Assembly (NCBI RefSeq): GCF_002019665.1
Contig: NZ_KV917375.1
Location: 1,865,175 to 1,929,174 of the forward strand
Direction of reading: 5' to 3'
DNA: 64,000 bases
Source: Sutcliffiella halmapala
GTDB taxonomy: Bacteria > Bacillota > Bacilli > Bacillales > Bacillaceae_I
In this document: positions 17,282 through 26,574 of the stretch, in pieces
Numbering within the stretch: the stretch's first letter is position 1
How the letters are laid out: each line of letters opens with the position of its first letter
Program-made: the position numbers and the translations under genes
The notes under the pieces: model-generated
The model's input: the letters and a program-made list of their open reading frames with translations, nothing else
Databases searched by the model: none
Told to the model about the DNA's origin: nothing

Positions 17282-17695
17282 ATGAAAAAACTTTATACTG
17301 CAACTGTAAAAGCTACTGGTGGAAGAGAAGGTAGAATTGAATCCTCTGATGGACAATTAGATTTAAAGATAGAAATGCCGAAAGCTCTTGGTGGATCTGG
17401 TAAAGAAGGTACAAACCCGGAGCAATTATTTGCAGCTGGATATTCTGCTTGTTTCGATGGTGCTTTAAACTTAGTGGCTCGCACAAAACGAGTGAAAATT
17501 GGAACGAGTGAAGTTACTTCTCATGTAACTATAAACAAAGATGACAGTGGATTTGTTCTAAGTGTTGTGATGGAAGTTCATGTTCCGGGGATTACTTTAG
17601 AGGAAGCAAAAGAGTTAGTGGAAGAGGCTCATCAAGTATGTCCTTACTCAAAAGCAACAAGAGGGAATATAGAAGTAGAACTGAAAGTAGTATAA
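17282..17695 (+). CDS. ohrA: Organic hydroperoxide resistance protein Ohr
   Basis: A 137-residue OsmC/Ohr peroxidase. Both redox cysteines are present: AAGYSACFDGAL (peroxidatic) and VCPYSKATRGN (resolving). It reduces organic hydroperoxides with lipoyl-type dithiols. The ATG at 17282 has AAGGAGGAAATTACT directly before it; reading from further upstream would add an unlikely extension. Confidence 0.95.
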   Translation: MKKLYTATVKATGGREGRIESSDGQLDLKIEMPKALGGSGKEGTNPEQLFAAGYSACFDGALNLVARTKRVKIGTSEVTSHVTINKDDSGFVLSVVMEVHVPGITLEEAKELVEEAHQVCPYSKATRGNIEVELKVV

Positions 17696-17749
17696 TTAAT
17701 GTAAATTAAAAAGATAAATTTAAGGTGTCTCTAAAACAATGTGTGTCTA

Positions 17750-17782
17750 AATCATCCCGTTAGCAAACGGGGTGATTTTTTT
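17750..17782 (+). terminator. ohr terminator
   Basis: AATCATCCCGTT / AACGGGGTGATT hairpin with a T-run. Confidence 0.9.
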
Positions 17783-17857
17783 GAAGGTCTAAGATAACTT
17801 TGTGTTAAACTATTTGCATATTCAGTTTGGCTATCCAAATTAAAAAGAGGTGAAAGG

Positions 17858-18721
17858 TTGAAAAGAATAACTAAGAAAAGTTTTCTAATTCTTATTATTG
17901 CTATTATATCAATTGTTTTTTTCTTTTATTTTCAAAACAATTCTATTGAAACAACGGAAATTGATATACGATCGGCAAACATCCCAGCAGGTTTTCACGG
18001 GTTTAAGATCGTTCAATTATCAGACCTCCATAGTAAATCCTTTGGAGAAAATCAAAGTGGGTTAGTCAAAGAGGTAGGTAAAGCTAATCCTAACTTAATT
18101 GTATTTACAGGGGATTTGGTCGACTCTAAAAAATATGATGAGGATGCCAGTCTGACATTGATGAAGGAATTGGTTCAAATTGCTCCTGTTTATTTTGTAA
18201 CAGGAAATCATGAATGGTGGTCAGGAAGATTCAATTCATTGGAAAACAAGTTAATAGAACTAGGGGTACAAGTAATGAGAAACACATCAGCTGTTATCGC
18301 AAATGGAGAGGACAAAATTCACATCATTGGAATTGATGATCCAGCACAAGTTAATGAGGGATATTCAGAAGAAAGTATTGCTGAAGAAGCGATTGAAAAT
18401 GCAATGGATGGACTAACTGATGGAGAAAATTTTAAAATCCTTTTATCACATAGACCAGAATTATTTTCCCTATATTCCAACTATGAATTAGATGTTGTTT
18501 TTTCAGGTCACGCTCACGGTGGACAAGTAAGAATTCCTTTTTTAGATAGTGGTTTAATTGCACCTAATCAGGGATTTTTCCCAAAGTATACATCAGGAAA
18601 ACATAATTTAAATAACACAACAATGATCGTAAACAGAGGACTTGGAAATAGCATTATTCCACTTAGGATATTTAATCGTCCTGAAATAGTTGTTGCAACG
18701 TTAAAGCAAGGCATAAATTAA
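17858..18721 (+). CDS. Membrane-anchored metallophosphoesterase
   Basis: A 287-residue protein with an N-terminal membrane anchor (about residues 7-24) and an extracytoplasmic calcineurin-like domain: DLHSKSF (DxH), GDLVDS (GDxxD), GNHEWW (GNHE), LSHRPE and GHAHGGQ. It resembles YkuE/YaeI phosphoesterases; a lipid- or nucleotide-linked substrate is likely but unknown. TTG start with AGAGGTGAAAGG upstream. Monocistronic. Confidence 0.9.
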   Translation: MKRITKKSFLILIIAIISIVFFFYFQNNSIETTEIDIRSANIPAGFHGFKIVQLSDLHSKSFGENQSGLVKEVGKANPNLIVFTGDLVDSKKYDEDASLTLMKELVQIAPVYFVTGNHEWWSGRFNSLENKLIELGVQVMRNTSAVIANGEDKIHIIGIDDPAQVNEGYSEESIAEEAIENAMDGLTDGENFKILLSHRPELFSLYSNYELDVVFSGHAHGGQVRIPFLDSGLIAPNQGFFPKYTSGKHNLNNTTMIVNRGLGNSIIPLRIFNRPEIVVATLKQGIN

Positions 18722-18827
18722 TGTCAAAGCTAAATCGGAATTTGAGAACGTCTTAAGATCCTAGATTTGTGTGAACAGTCTAGCATTAATTCAGTAGAAA
18801 AATCGAGGGGAAATATAAACAAAATCC

Positions 18828-18872
18828 AAACCATCTACTAGTAAAATCTGTAGGTGGTTTCTTTAATTTTTA
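18828..18872 (+). terminator. Terminator after the phosphoesterase gene
   Basis: AAACCATCTAC / GTAGGTGGTTT, then a T-rich tract. The remainder of 18722-19124 holds the mqo control region and no gene. Confidence 0.75.
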
Positions 18873-19038
18873 AGGTATTTCCTTTTGAAAAGATAAGAGA
18901 AGTTTATACCTTTCAGATACACAATGAGTAAAAAATGAATTATATGATTGTAGGCTTATAAAAACACTTTAAAATATCATAACAAAAAATATTTTAATAT
19001 TATAATATTTTAAGAATAATGGTACACTATGATTAGGG

Positions 19039-19096
19039 TATAATTGATCCAGAAAGATATAGGTCGCACCTTTTAGGAGTGCCTGCATCCTTTCTG
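19039..19096 (+). promoter_or_regulatory. mqo promoter -10 and 5'-terminal mRNA hairpin
   Basis: A TATAAT hexamer (19039-19044) lies just before a long stem-loop (19050-19096) with outer arms CAGAAAG / CTTTCTG and inner GCACC...GGAGTGC. No good -35 is seen. Transcription starting about 19051 would place the hairpin at the very 5' end of the message, 10 bases before the Shine-Dalgarno region. There is no T-run, so it is not a normal terminator; mRNA protection or regulator binding is possible. Confidence 0.5.
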
Positions 19097-19124
19097 CAAA
19101 CTTAGGGGATAAAGGACGGTAAAA

Positions 19125-20657
19125 ATGAGTAACAGACATACTAGATCAGACGTTATCTTAATTGGTGCCGGTATCATGAGTGCAACATTGGGGACATTAC
19201 TGAAAGAATTAGTACCGGACTGGAACATTAAAGTGTTTGAAAGACTAGAAAATGCAGGAGAGGAAAGCTCTAACGAATGGAATAATGCGGGAACAGGGCA
19301 TGCAGCATTGTGTGAGCTTAACTACACGAACGAAAAACCGGATGGATCGGTAGATATTAGTAAAGCGATAAAAATTAATGAACAGTTTCAGGATTCATTG
19401 CAGTTCTGGTCTTATCTTGTAAACAGCAAGCTACTTCATAAGCCACAGGACTTTATTAAACAATTGCCTCATATGAGTTTAGTGCAAGGGGAAGAAAATG
19501 TTGCTTTTTTGAAGAATCGTTTTGAAGCGCTTACAAGAAACCCATTATTTCAAGGGATGGAATTTTCCGATGAGCCGGAAAAACTGATGGAATGGGTTCC
19601 GCTTATTATGCAGGATCGATCATGGAATGAGCCAATAGCAGCTACAAAAATCGACTCTGGAACAGATGTCAATTTTGGCGCTTTAACGCGAATGTTGTTT
19701 GATCACTTAGAGAGTAAAAATGTCCATATAAACTACAAACATAATGTTAATGATATAAATCGTACGAGTGACGGCCAGTGGGAATTGAAAGTGAAGAACC
19801 TTGATAGCGGTACAGTCGATCGCCATACGGCAAAATTTGTCTTTATCGGAGGCGGGGGAGGAAGCATCCATTTACTCCAAAAATCCGGTATTCCTGAAGG
19901 AAAAGGTATTGGAGGATTCCCAGTAAGCGGAATATTCATGGCGTGTAAGAACCCAGATGTTGTAGCACTTCATCATGCAAAAGTCTATGGCAAAGCTAAA
20001 GTTGGTGCACCACCAATGTCAGTTCCACATCTTGATACAAGGTTTATCGACAATAAAAAGTCGTTACTATTCGGACCATTTGCAGGTTTCTCACCCAAAT
20101 TCTTAAAAACTGGTTCCATGTTCGATTTAGTAACGTCCGTAAAACCGAATAATGTCTTAACGATGTTGGCAGCAGGGGCAAAAGAGATGCCATTGACAAA
20201 ATATCTGATCCAACAAGTTATGTTGTCAAAAGAACAGCGCATGGAAGAACTACGTGAATTTATTCCTAATGCGAAAGGTGAGGATTGGGATTTAATCGTA
20301 GCAGGCCAACGTGTTCAGGTTATCAAAGATACGGAAGCTGGAGGCAAAGGAACGCTCCAATTTGGAACAGAAGTAATTACTGCCTCTGATGGTTCGATTG
20401 CAGCATTACTAGGTGCTTCACCAGGTGCCTCGACTGCTGTTTCCGTTATGCTGGAATTAATGGAAAAATGTTTCCCGCAACATATAAAAGAATGGGAACC
20501 GAAAATAAAAGAAATGATTCCTTCTTATGGTGAGTCACTAATGAAAAAACAAGAGCTTATTAAGAAAATTCATACTTCAACTGCTCTATCACTAGGATTA
20601 AACGGGAATGAACAAGTAGATTCGAAAATAGAAGATCGTGTGTTACAGGAAGCATAA
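19125..20657 (+). CDS. mqo: Malate:quinone oxidoreductase
   Basis: A 510-residue FAD enzyme of the TCA cycle: the N-terminal FAD fold [15 protein letters not shown], then [22 protein letters not shown] and [19 protein letters not shown] are classic Mqo motifs. It oxidises malate to oxaloacetate and passes electrons to menaquinone at the membrane. Length is normal. The stop codon lies inside the terminator stem. Confidence 0.97.
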   Translation: MSNRHTRSDVILIGAGIMSATLGTLLKELVPDWNIKVFERLENAGEESSNEWNNAGTGHAALCELNYTNEKPDGSVDISKAIKINEQFQDSLQFWSYLVNSKLLHKPQDFIKQLPHMSLVQGEENVAFLKNRFEALTRNPLFQGMEFSDEPEKLMEWVPLIMQDRSWNEPIAATKIDSGTDVNFGALTRMLFDHLESKNVHINYKHNVNDINRTSDGQWELKVKNLDSGTVDRHTAKFVFIGGGGGSIHLLQKSGIPEGKGIGGFPVSGIFMACKNPDVVALHHAKVYGKAKVGAPPMSVPHLDTRFIDNKKSLLFGPFAGFSPKFLKTGSMFDLVTSVKPNNVLTMLAAGAKEMPLTKYLIQQVMLSKEQRMEELREFIPNAKGEDWDLIVAGQRVQVIKDTEAGGKGTLQFGTEVITASDGSIAALLGASPGASTAVSVMLELMEKCFPQHIKEWEPKIKEMIPSYGESLMKKQELIKKIHTSTALSLGLNGNEQVDSKIEDRVLQEA

Positions 20658-20687
20658 ATTGCCGTTTGGTGATTTATGCTTTTTTTA
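20651..20687 (+). terminator. mqo terminator
   Basis: AGCATAAAT / ATTTATGCT with a 12-base loop and a T-run; the stem includes the mqo stop codon. Confidence 0.9.
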
Positions 20688-20782
20688 GTTCCCGGATAGC
20701 GAATCATAAAAAAGGGTTTTTCTGTTATTAGAAAGAATATTAAAGTGTAATAGCTTGCGAATCAATAGAGGGGGTAAGGCTA

Positions 20783-21151
20783 ATGCCTGCAACAAAAGGA
20801 ATATTAGAATGGACACTTGTTTCTGAATGCCCAATACCTGGGGATGTGAATGATTTATTAGTAGACGGGGAAGAAGCAATTACTGCTTATAAGACATTCC
20901 GTGATAGCGCGATTTTTACAAATAAGAGATTGCTAGTTAGAGATGCTCAAGGACTAACGGGTAAAAAGGTAGAGATTTATTCCCTGCCGTATTCGTCTAT
21001 CTATATGTGGTCAACAGAGAATGCAGGTGGTTTTCTTGATGTAAACGCTGAGGTAGAGTTATGGACCAAAGCAGGCCATATTAAAGTAAACCTAAAAAAG
21101 GGTGTAGATATTCGGAAATTCGATAATTTAATTGCTAATGCTATTTTGTAA
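20783..21151 (+). CDS. Bacterial PH-domain protein
   Basis: A 122-residue protein with the bacterial pleckstrin-homology pattern (VDGEEAITAYKTFRDSAIFTNKRLLVRDAQG...KVEIYSLPYSSI). Small one-domain proteins of this family are common in Bacillus and have no defined activity; a ring-forming or membrane-associated scaffold role has been proposed for relatives. GAGGGGGTAAGGCTA lies before the ATG. Confidence 0.85.
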   Translation: MPATKGILEWTLVSECPIPGDVNDLLVDGEEAITAYKTFRDSAIFTNKRLLVRDAQGLTGKKVEIYSLPYSSIYMWSTENAGGFLDVNAEVELWTKAGHIKVNLKKGVDIRKFDNLIANAIL

Positions 21152-21160
21152 TTTACAAGA

Positions 21161-21189
21161 AAGGGAGAGTATAAAATATACACTCCCTT
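21161..21189 (+). terminator. Hairpin after the PH-domain gene
   Basis: AAGGGAG-A-GTATA / TATAC-A-CTCCCTT, a strong stem but without a T-run, so a terminator only tentatively. Confidence 0.45.
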
Positions 21190-21341
21190 GGCTGGATCAA
21201 ATTTTACTCGGGTATCTTTGACAATTTTCTTAATAACTGATTATAATGAATCAAAGAATTAATAGGCAATGCTTGAATCAAAAGTTAGTGTTTGTAAAAA
21301 TTAACAAAACCATTATTTAAACTAGAAAAGAGCAAAGCGAT

Positions 21342-22112
21342 ATGGATATAGTTAAACATAATAGCAATGCATGGGATAATAGGGTTAAAACTCAGAATAA
21401 ATGGACGATTCCTTTAACATCACTTCAAGTAGAACAAGTAAAAAAGGGCGAGTTTACATTAAGTTTAACTCCAACAAAGCCAGTACCAAAAGAGTGGATC
21501 GGACAAATAGCCGGAAAGAATGTGTTATGTCTTGCATCTGGTGGAGGACAACAAGGTCCAATATTTGCTGCACTAGGCGCTAACGTCATCGTTTTTGATA
21601 ATAGTAAGGAACAACTTGCACAGGATAAAATGGTAGCAGAAAGGGATCATTTAATCATTCATCTAGAGCATGGAGACATGAGAGATTTATCAAGATTTGA
21701 AGAAGGAACTTTTGACTTAATCTTTCATCCAGTAGCTAATTGTTTTATTAATGATGTGGAAAAAGTGTGGAAAGAATGCTATCGAGTGTTAAAAAAAGGC
21801 GGAACAATAATCTCCGGATTTGTGAATCCACTTTCCTATATTTTTGATACATACGAGTGGGAAAATAACAATCAATTGGTTGTAAGAAATAGCATACCCT
21901 ATTCCGACATAGATCAACTTCCTAAGGAGTTCCTAGCAGAAAGAATCCAGAATAATGATGCTCTTGAGTTTGGTCATTCTCTTCAGAGTCAAATCGGTGG
22001 TCAACTGGAGGCTGGCTTTGTTTTAGCAGGATTTTATGAAGATAATTGCGGTGGGAATTTGCTAGATAAGCATATAGATACATTTATTGCTACGAGAGCA
22101 TTAAAATTATAA
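21342..22112 (+). CDS. Class I SAM-dependent methyltransferase
   Basis: A 256-residue Rossmann methyltransferase: motif I VLCLASGGGQQ, acidic motif VIVFDNSKEQL, HGDMRDL and FDLIFHPVANCF, then YRVLKKGGTIISGF. The substrate is unknown; the motif I variant (ASGGGQQG) is common in small uncharacterised Bacillus methyltransferases. ATG 21342 follows AAAGAGCAAAGCGAT. Monocistronic. Confidence 0.9.
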   Translation: MDIVKHNSNAWDNRVKTQNKWTIPLTSLQVEQVKKGEFTLSLTPTKPVPKEWIGQIAGKNVLCLASGGGQQGPIFAALGANVIVFDNSKEQLAQDKMVAERDHLIIHLEHGDMRDLSRFEEGTFDLIFHPVANCFINDVEKVWKECYRVLKKGGTIISGFVNPLSYIFDTYEWENNNQLVVRNSIPYSDIDQLPKEFLAERIQNNDALEFGHSLQSQIGGQLEAGFVLAGFYEDNCGGNLLDKHIDTFIATRALKL

Positions 22113-22129
22113 TTAATTTGGTGAAAAAT

Positions 22130-22169
22130 CCATCCTAAAGCGATTATTAGTATTAGGATGGCTTTTTTT
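22130..22169 (+). terminator. Terminator after the methyltransferase gene
   Basis: CCATCCTAA / TTAGGATGG stem with a T-run. Confidence 0.85.
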
Positions 22170-22285
22170 ATTGTTTCTTTGCTCTGTTGGTAAGATTAAA
22201 TATAGAAAAAGTGCGTTTTCTTGTTTGGTAGTATTACGAGAATCTATCATTGATGTTAAGAAGAAAAATTCCGATAGTTTGAGGG

Positions 22286-22588
22286 GTGGAGAGAATAGAT
22301 ATTTTCATAAGTCTACTTATTATAGCTATAGCAACTGCAGTTGTATCTTATTTTATTTACTATTTTGGTAAAAAGAAATATGCAAAAACTAGTAAGTATG
22401 TTCCTGCAATAGCCTCAGCATTAGGGATTTGCTTCCTATATTTTAAATTAAAATTAAATCTATATTCCAAAGCCCTTAGTGGTATATACGATATCCTAGG
22501 AATCATCTTTTTATCTATAATATTTTCCATTTCCATCCTTACAGCTCTAATAATAGAATTAAATAGCAAGATAAAAAGAAAAGCATAA
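22286..22588 (+). CDS. Small three-helix membrane protein
   Basis: About 100 residues with three predicted membrane helices (about 7-27, 40-57, 68-92) and a lysine-rich tail. Family not recognised. The start is uncertain: GTG 22286 overlaps the only good ribosome-binding sequence (GAGGGG), and no ATG follows in the first third, so a non-canonical start a few codons later is possible. Confidence 0.5.
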   Translation: MERIDIFISLLIIAIATAVVSYFIYYFGKKKYAKTSKYVPAIASALGICFLYFKLKLNLYSKALSGIYDILGIIFLSIIFSISILTALIIELNSKIKRKA

Positions 22589-22730
22589 AGATAAACTGTT
22601 CTTGTGATTCGGAACATTAAGGAAAATAAACATGGGTATCAAGTAAAGATTGATTTAGAAGAGACAAAGATATTAGTGAAGGAAAAATAATAATTTTCAA
22701 TTTTTGTATTTGTAGATTTACCGGGTAATC

Positions 22731-22775
22731 AAGAAGAAAAGTCACTTTAGTTAGCGGAAAGTGACTTTTCTTCTT
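22731..22775. terminator. Perfect 18-bp hairpin, possible bidirectional terminator
   Basis: Arms 22731-22748 and 22758-22775 are perfectly complementary with a nine-base loop. A-rich on the left and T-rich on the right, so it can end transcription from either side: the small membrane gene (+) and the NERD gene (-). The region 22589-22881 otherwise has only an unsupported 28-codon frame at 22604. Confidence 0.7.
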
Positions 22776-22881
22776 ATGTTTTAGGGCTGCCACCATCTTA
22801 CAACGAAGCTTTGGAGCAATAACTGACTGTGCCACTGATTAACATTTATCAGAGTATAATTAATACCTAAGTCAAAACCAC

Positions 22882-24198
22882 TCAACTCTCACATTTCTGA
22901 ACAATTCTTAAAATATCTTCCCCGAACTCAGCAACCTTTTTTTCTCCAATTCCATCAACTTTTAATAGGTCATTAAAGGTTTTAGGTTTTTGTTTGACTA
23001 TTGCTTCCATTGTGTTGTTAGTAAAGATGTAATAAGGCTTTACATTTAATTCCTTTGATCGTTTTGTTCGGTATTCAATGAGTGATGATTGTAAATTGGA
23101 AGATTGAGCTGGTTGTGAATGAATACTTAGTGAGTTTTGGAGCTTATTACTTTCCTGAATATTATTCCAGCTTTTTTGGATGATAGCTAAAATGTCGTGA
23201 CCGTATTGTTCAGCTTTGTGAGCTCCGATTCCTTGTACTTCTAAGAGGTCATCCATTGTTTTAGGTTTTTTATCTAGTAGTTCGTCTAATGTTTTGTTAG
23301 TGAATATATGATAGGGCATGCTCTCTTGTTGTTTAGCCTTTTTGGAGCGGTAATCCATAAGTATATATTTTAAGTCGCTTTTATCAGGATATACGATCTT
23401 ACTACAATCATACTCCATGGATGGAGAGTTATTTTGTATAACATTGCCATCCACTCCATAGTCATTCATATCGAAGGTTTTCTCTTTACAATTTTCTTTT
23501 ATCACGTTAGCAATCTTGAACACTGGTGCATCAAGCATAAATACAGGTGAGTTCTTCCCTAACTCTGTTGTTAAAAATGTCTTAATTTGATCATGACGAA
23601 TCACACTAGATTGTATATGTATAGGTGTTTTCTTAGAAATATCTATAATAGTTTTTGGATTAGCAAAGGTAACTGCATATCGAATAGGGCATTTTTCTAT
23701 CAAATTCTTTGATTTTAAGAACTTTTCAAGAATGGCAACATGTCTCTCAACTTGATTAATAGGACTGTACATTCCTTCTTTATTAATAACTCTATTATTC
23801 TTCGTAATCACACGTTGAAACTCACCTTTATCGTTAACAACAATGTTTCCAAAAAGTTTCTTCACTTCAAGTACAAGAATAAATTTATGTGTAATAAGTA
23901 CGAAATCCATTTGAGCTTTGTAATCCTCAATCTCGATATTCACATCATGCAAAATTAACATTGGAATCATTGAATTTTTCAATTCAAATAACACGCTACT
24001 TTCACCAGCATGTCCAATAGAAAACAGTTTTAACTGTTGTTCAACTTTTTTTAAATCTACCTGAGAATCTTTGCTTTCAGCTAAACTCTTTAAAGAATCC
24101 ATCATCGTTGAGTTTTGACTAAATTCTTTATAAACAAGTGGTTCTTTTATATCTCGATTATCAGATAAAATTTTAAATACATTTTTAAGAAAAGACAT
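22882..24198 (-). CDS. NERD-domain protein with two HRDC domains
   Basis: About 438 residues. An N-terminal NERD (nuclease-related) domain at about 60-190 is seen as GHAGESSVLFEL, a QMDFVLITHKFILVLEVKKLFGN core with the D...E-x-K nuclease pattern, and following beta strands. Two C-terminal HRDC modules follow (about 280-345 and 375-438), each with YHIFTN/YYIFTN, ...KPKT...DLL and a G-I-G-x-K turn. HRDC binds nucleic acid. Function is unknown; NERD proteins occur on plasmids and in defence neighbourhoods. ATG at 24198 is favoured over GTG 24210 because GTGAGGT lies before it. Divergent from the nuclease gene at 24765. Confidence 0.85.
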   Translation of the reverse strand: MSFLKNVFKILSDNRDIKEPLVYKEFSQNSTMMDSLKSLAESKDSQVDLKKVEQQLKLFSIGHAGESSVLFELKNSMIPMLILHDVNIEIEDYKAQMDFVLITHKFILVLEVKKLFGNIVVNDKGEFQRVITKNNRVINKEGMYSPINQVERHVAILEKFLKSKNLIEKCPIRYAVTFANPKTIIDISKKTPIHIQSSVIRHDQIKTFLTTELGKNSPVFMLDAPVFKIANVIKENCKEKTFDMNDYGVDGNVIQNNSPSMEYDCSKIVYPDKSDLKYILMDYRSKKAKQQESMPYHIFTNKTLDELLDKKPKTMDDLLEVQGIGAHKAEQYGHDILAIIQKSWNNIQESNKLQNSLSIHSQPAQSSNLQSSLIEYRTKRSKELNVKPYYIFTNNTMEAIVKQKPKTFNDLLKVDGIGEKKVAEFGEDILRIVQKCES

Positions 24199-24764
24199 AG
24201 TGTACCTCACTTTTGAAAAAATATGTAACTATTTATCTAGTATTATAACAAATAATTCATTATTTAATTTATTTTTCCATCTATTTCAATTGAAGAAATT
24301 TGGTTATTTTACGAAGAAAGCGAGGGAAAGAATCTTTTGTTTTTTCGTTTTGCTAATCGAAGAAGCACCGGGGCTATAGTACTTTATTAAAGAGAAGTGA
24401 CCAAGTATATCTAGGTATTTAAGTTTCTAAAGCGCATCGTGGATAGGTTAATTTAGGAGTGTCTTCCTAGTAATTGATTAAAAAATAGTAGAATATTCAC
24501 ACTTATACTTATGTAAATATTGGATATTTTTATATAATCTAGTAAAATAGTTTTATGTAGGAGGAAACTAGGTTTGCGATTTATAGTAATAAGAATTGAT
24601 GGTTATATGACTGCCTTTTAAATTTCGTAAAAATTATATTTAAGAAACAAGGTGATTACATCTTTACTGTTTTAAACAATTTACTTGGATTAAAATTTGT
24701 TGAGTAATTGATTGTGGATTCAAATCAGTTTGTGTAGTTCTATAATTATGTGGGAGGAATTATT
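24199..24764 (+). other. Long divergent intergenic region with leader peptide frame
   Basis: A 566-base AT-rich gap between the NERD gene (-) and the DUF4041 nuclease gene (+). TTGGAT and TAAAAT, 17 bases apart near 24520-24550, are a plausible promoter for the right-hand gene. AGGAGGAAA (24559-24567) precedes a 15-codon frame from TTG 24574 to TAA 24621. About 140 bases without visible features follow before the nuclease start. Confidence 0.4.
24574..24621 (+). CDS. Possible 15-residue leader peptide
   Basis: TTG start seven bases after a perfect AGGAGGAAA, encoding LRFIVIRIDGYMTAF and then TAA. It is the strongest ribosome-binding site in the gap and leads to only this frame, so translation is plausible. 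It may be a regulatory leader for the downstream nuclease or the remnant of a gene. Confidence 0.3.
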   Translation: MRFIVIRIDGYMTAF

Positions 24765-26387
24765 ATGAAAACATTTCCTTGGTATTACTCCACTGCATTT
24801 ATTGCTATTCTATTTGCATGTTGGTGGTTTTATGGATTACCACTAGTAGTAGGGATAATCCTATTAATATTACGAAAGAAAAAAGAAAAAGATTTACAAA
24901 TGAAGTGGGAAGAAAGTGGTTTTGAAAGCCTTGATGATGTAAAAATAAAATTTAATGAAGCTACTAATCAACTAGAGGACGTTACTAATACATTAAAAAG
25001 TAAAAGTGAAGAATTAAACAAACTAAACAATAATATTTCCCAAAAAGGAGAACTCGTAGAAAAAGTTCTGAATTTCGAAAATACAATCGTTGATTATCAA
25101 AATCAAATTACAGCATTGACTAGTGAGCTTTCTGAGTTAGCAGAAACGAAAAAGCATTTTATTGAAGAGAACGAAAAAGTATTACTCCTTAAAGACGAAG
25201 CTGTGAAAACAGAGAAACAGCTAATTAAGCAACAAAATTTGATTGGAAAATATAAGGTGGAGATTGTTGGTATAAAGCAACTCATTGAAAATTTCCCAAA
25301 TGCCATCAATTACTCTTATATCGAAGAACATTTACAGGAACTTGATAATCAACTAGAAGTTGGCTACTTAAATACAATTGTTGAATTAGACCTTCATCAC
25401 AAAGCGTCAAAAGAACTAAGAAAAGAAATGAATGCAAATAACAAAGATATTAAGAAATTACTTAAAGGTTATCAGACTCGGTACACATCTAAGGCAAACT
25501 TAACAATATATGACCTAATGGTAATTGGATTGCAAGCAGAATTACAAAACATATTATACACCCTAAGTTATACAAACCTAGACATTGCATTAGAAAAATC
25601 TGAAGCACTAATTGAAAAGTATTTAACGATTTGTGGAAATGGGAATGCTTCAATCCTCTCTACTATAACTAGATTTTTAACAGAGTTAGAACCTTTATTT
25701 AGAAATGCCATCCAAATTGAATATAAATATTATATTCAAAAGGAAAAGGAAAAAGAAGAACAGAAACTTATAAAAGAACAAATTCGTCAAGAAGCTGAAG
25801 AACGCCGCTTACTTGAAATAGAACGTAAGAAAATTGAAAAAGAAGAAGAGAAATATATAATAGAAATAAATAAAAATAAAGAGTTGCTTGAACAAGAAAA
25901 AGATCAGGAGAAGGTTTTAGCTTTACAAGAAAGATTGAGAGAATTAGAAGAGCAATTCAATAAAATAGAAGAGCAAAAGGAGGAAATAGTTAAACGTGCA
26001 AATGGTAGAGCAGGTTATGTCTATGTTATTTCCAACCTCGGTTCATTTGGAGAAAAATTATTTAAAATTGGTATGACTAGAAGATTAAACCCATTAGATA
26101 GAGTAGATGAATTGGGTGACGCATCAGTCCCATTTAAGTTTGATATCCATGCGATGGTATTTAGTGATAACGCAGTAGAGCTCGAACAAAGACTTCATAA
26201 CCACTTAGAAAAAAAACGGGTAAATAAAATTAATTTAAGAAAAGAATTCTTTAACGTTGATGTATTTGAATTACAAGAAATTGTTCAAGAAATAGATCCA
26301 ACAGTTGAGTTTACAACTACGATGAAAGCGGAAGAGTATCGCCAAAGTCAAAGTTTAGAAAATGTTGAACCAGAATACATCGGTTGA
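24765..26387 (+). CDS. SNIPE-like membrane nuclease (DUF4041 + GIY-YIG)
   Basis: A 540-residue protein. One or two membrane helices at residues 7-37 are followed by a coiled coil (about 45-170), a DUF4041-type helical region (about 180-345), a second highly charged coiled coil (about 350-415) and a C-terminal GIY-YIG/T5orf172 nuclease domain: GYVYVIS at 417-423, FKIGMTRR at 433-440, and E472/E474 with H478. This order matches SNIPE, a membrane-anchored antiphage nuclease reported in E. coli to cut phage DNA during injection. ATG 24765 has GGGAGGAATTATT upstream; GTG 24750 is unlikely. Antiphage activity here is inferred. Confidence 0.85.
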   Translation: MKTFPWYYSTAFIAILFACWWFYGLPLVVGIILLILRKKKEKDLQMKWEESGFESLDDVKIKFNEATNQLEDVTNTLKSKSEELNKLNNNISQKGELVEKVLNFENTIVDYQNQITALTSELSELAETKKHFIEENEKVLLLKDEAVKTEKQLIKQQNLIGKYKVEIVGIKQLIENFPNAINYSYIEEHLQELDNQLEVGYLNTIVELDLHHKASKELRKEMNANNKDIKKLLKGYQTRYTSKANLTIYDLMVIGLQAELQNILYTLSYTNLDIALEKSEALIEKYLTICGNGNASILSTITRFLTELEPLFRNAIQIEYKYYIQKEKEKEEQKLIKEQIRQEAEERRLLEIERKKIEKEEEKYIIEINKNKELLEQEKDQEKVLALQERLRELEEQFNKIEEQKEEIVKRANGRAGYVYVISNLGSFGEKLFKIGMTRRLNPLDRVDELGDASVPFKFDIHAMVFSDNAVELEQRLHNHLEKKRVNKINLRKEFFNVDVFELQEIVQEIDPTVEFTTTMKAEEYRQSQSLENVEPEYIG

Positions 26388-26574
26388 ATTACCCTCTAAT
26401 CTTTAATAATGAAAGTTTATTTAGACAGTAAAGGAACTCTTGCTTCTTTCGTTTTGATAATCAAAAGAGGCAACGGAATCGTCGGTGACTGCAGTAAAGT
26501 AGAGGTGAATTGTTAAAGTACAACTAGATGAGGGGGAATCTAGTATATTTATACGAAAAGGTGGCTGATAGATA

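Noticed and set aside
22171-22371. A 66-codon frame before the small membrane gene
   Set aside because: It starts in the terminator region of the methyltransferase, with no ribosome-binding site and a cysteine/serine-rich translation without pattern.
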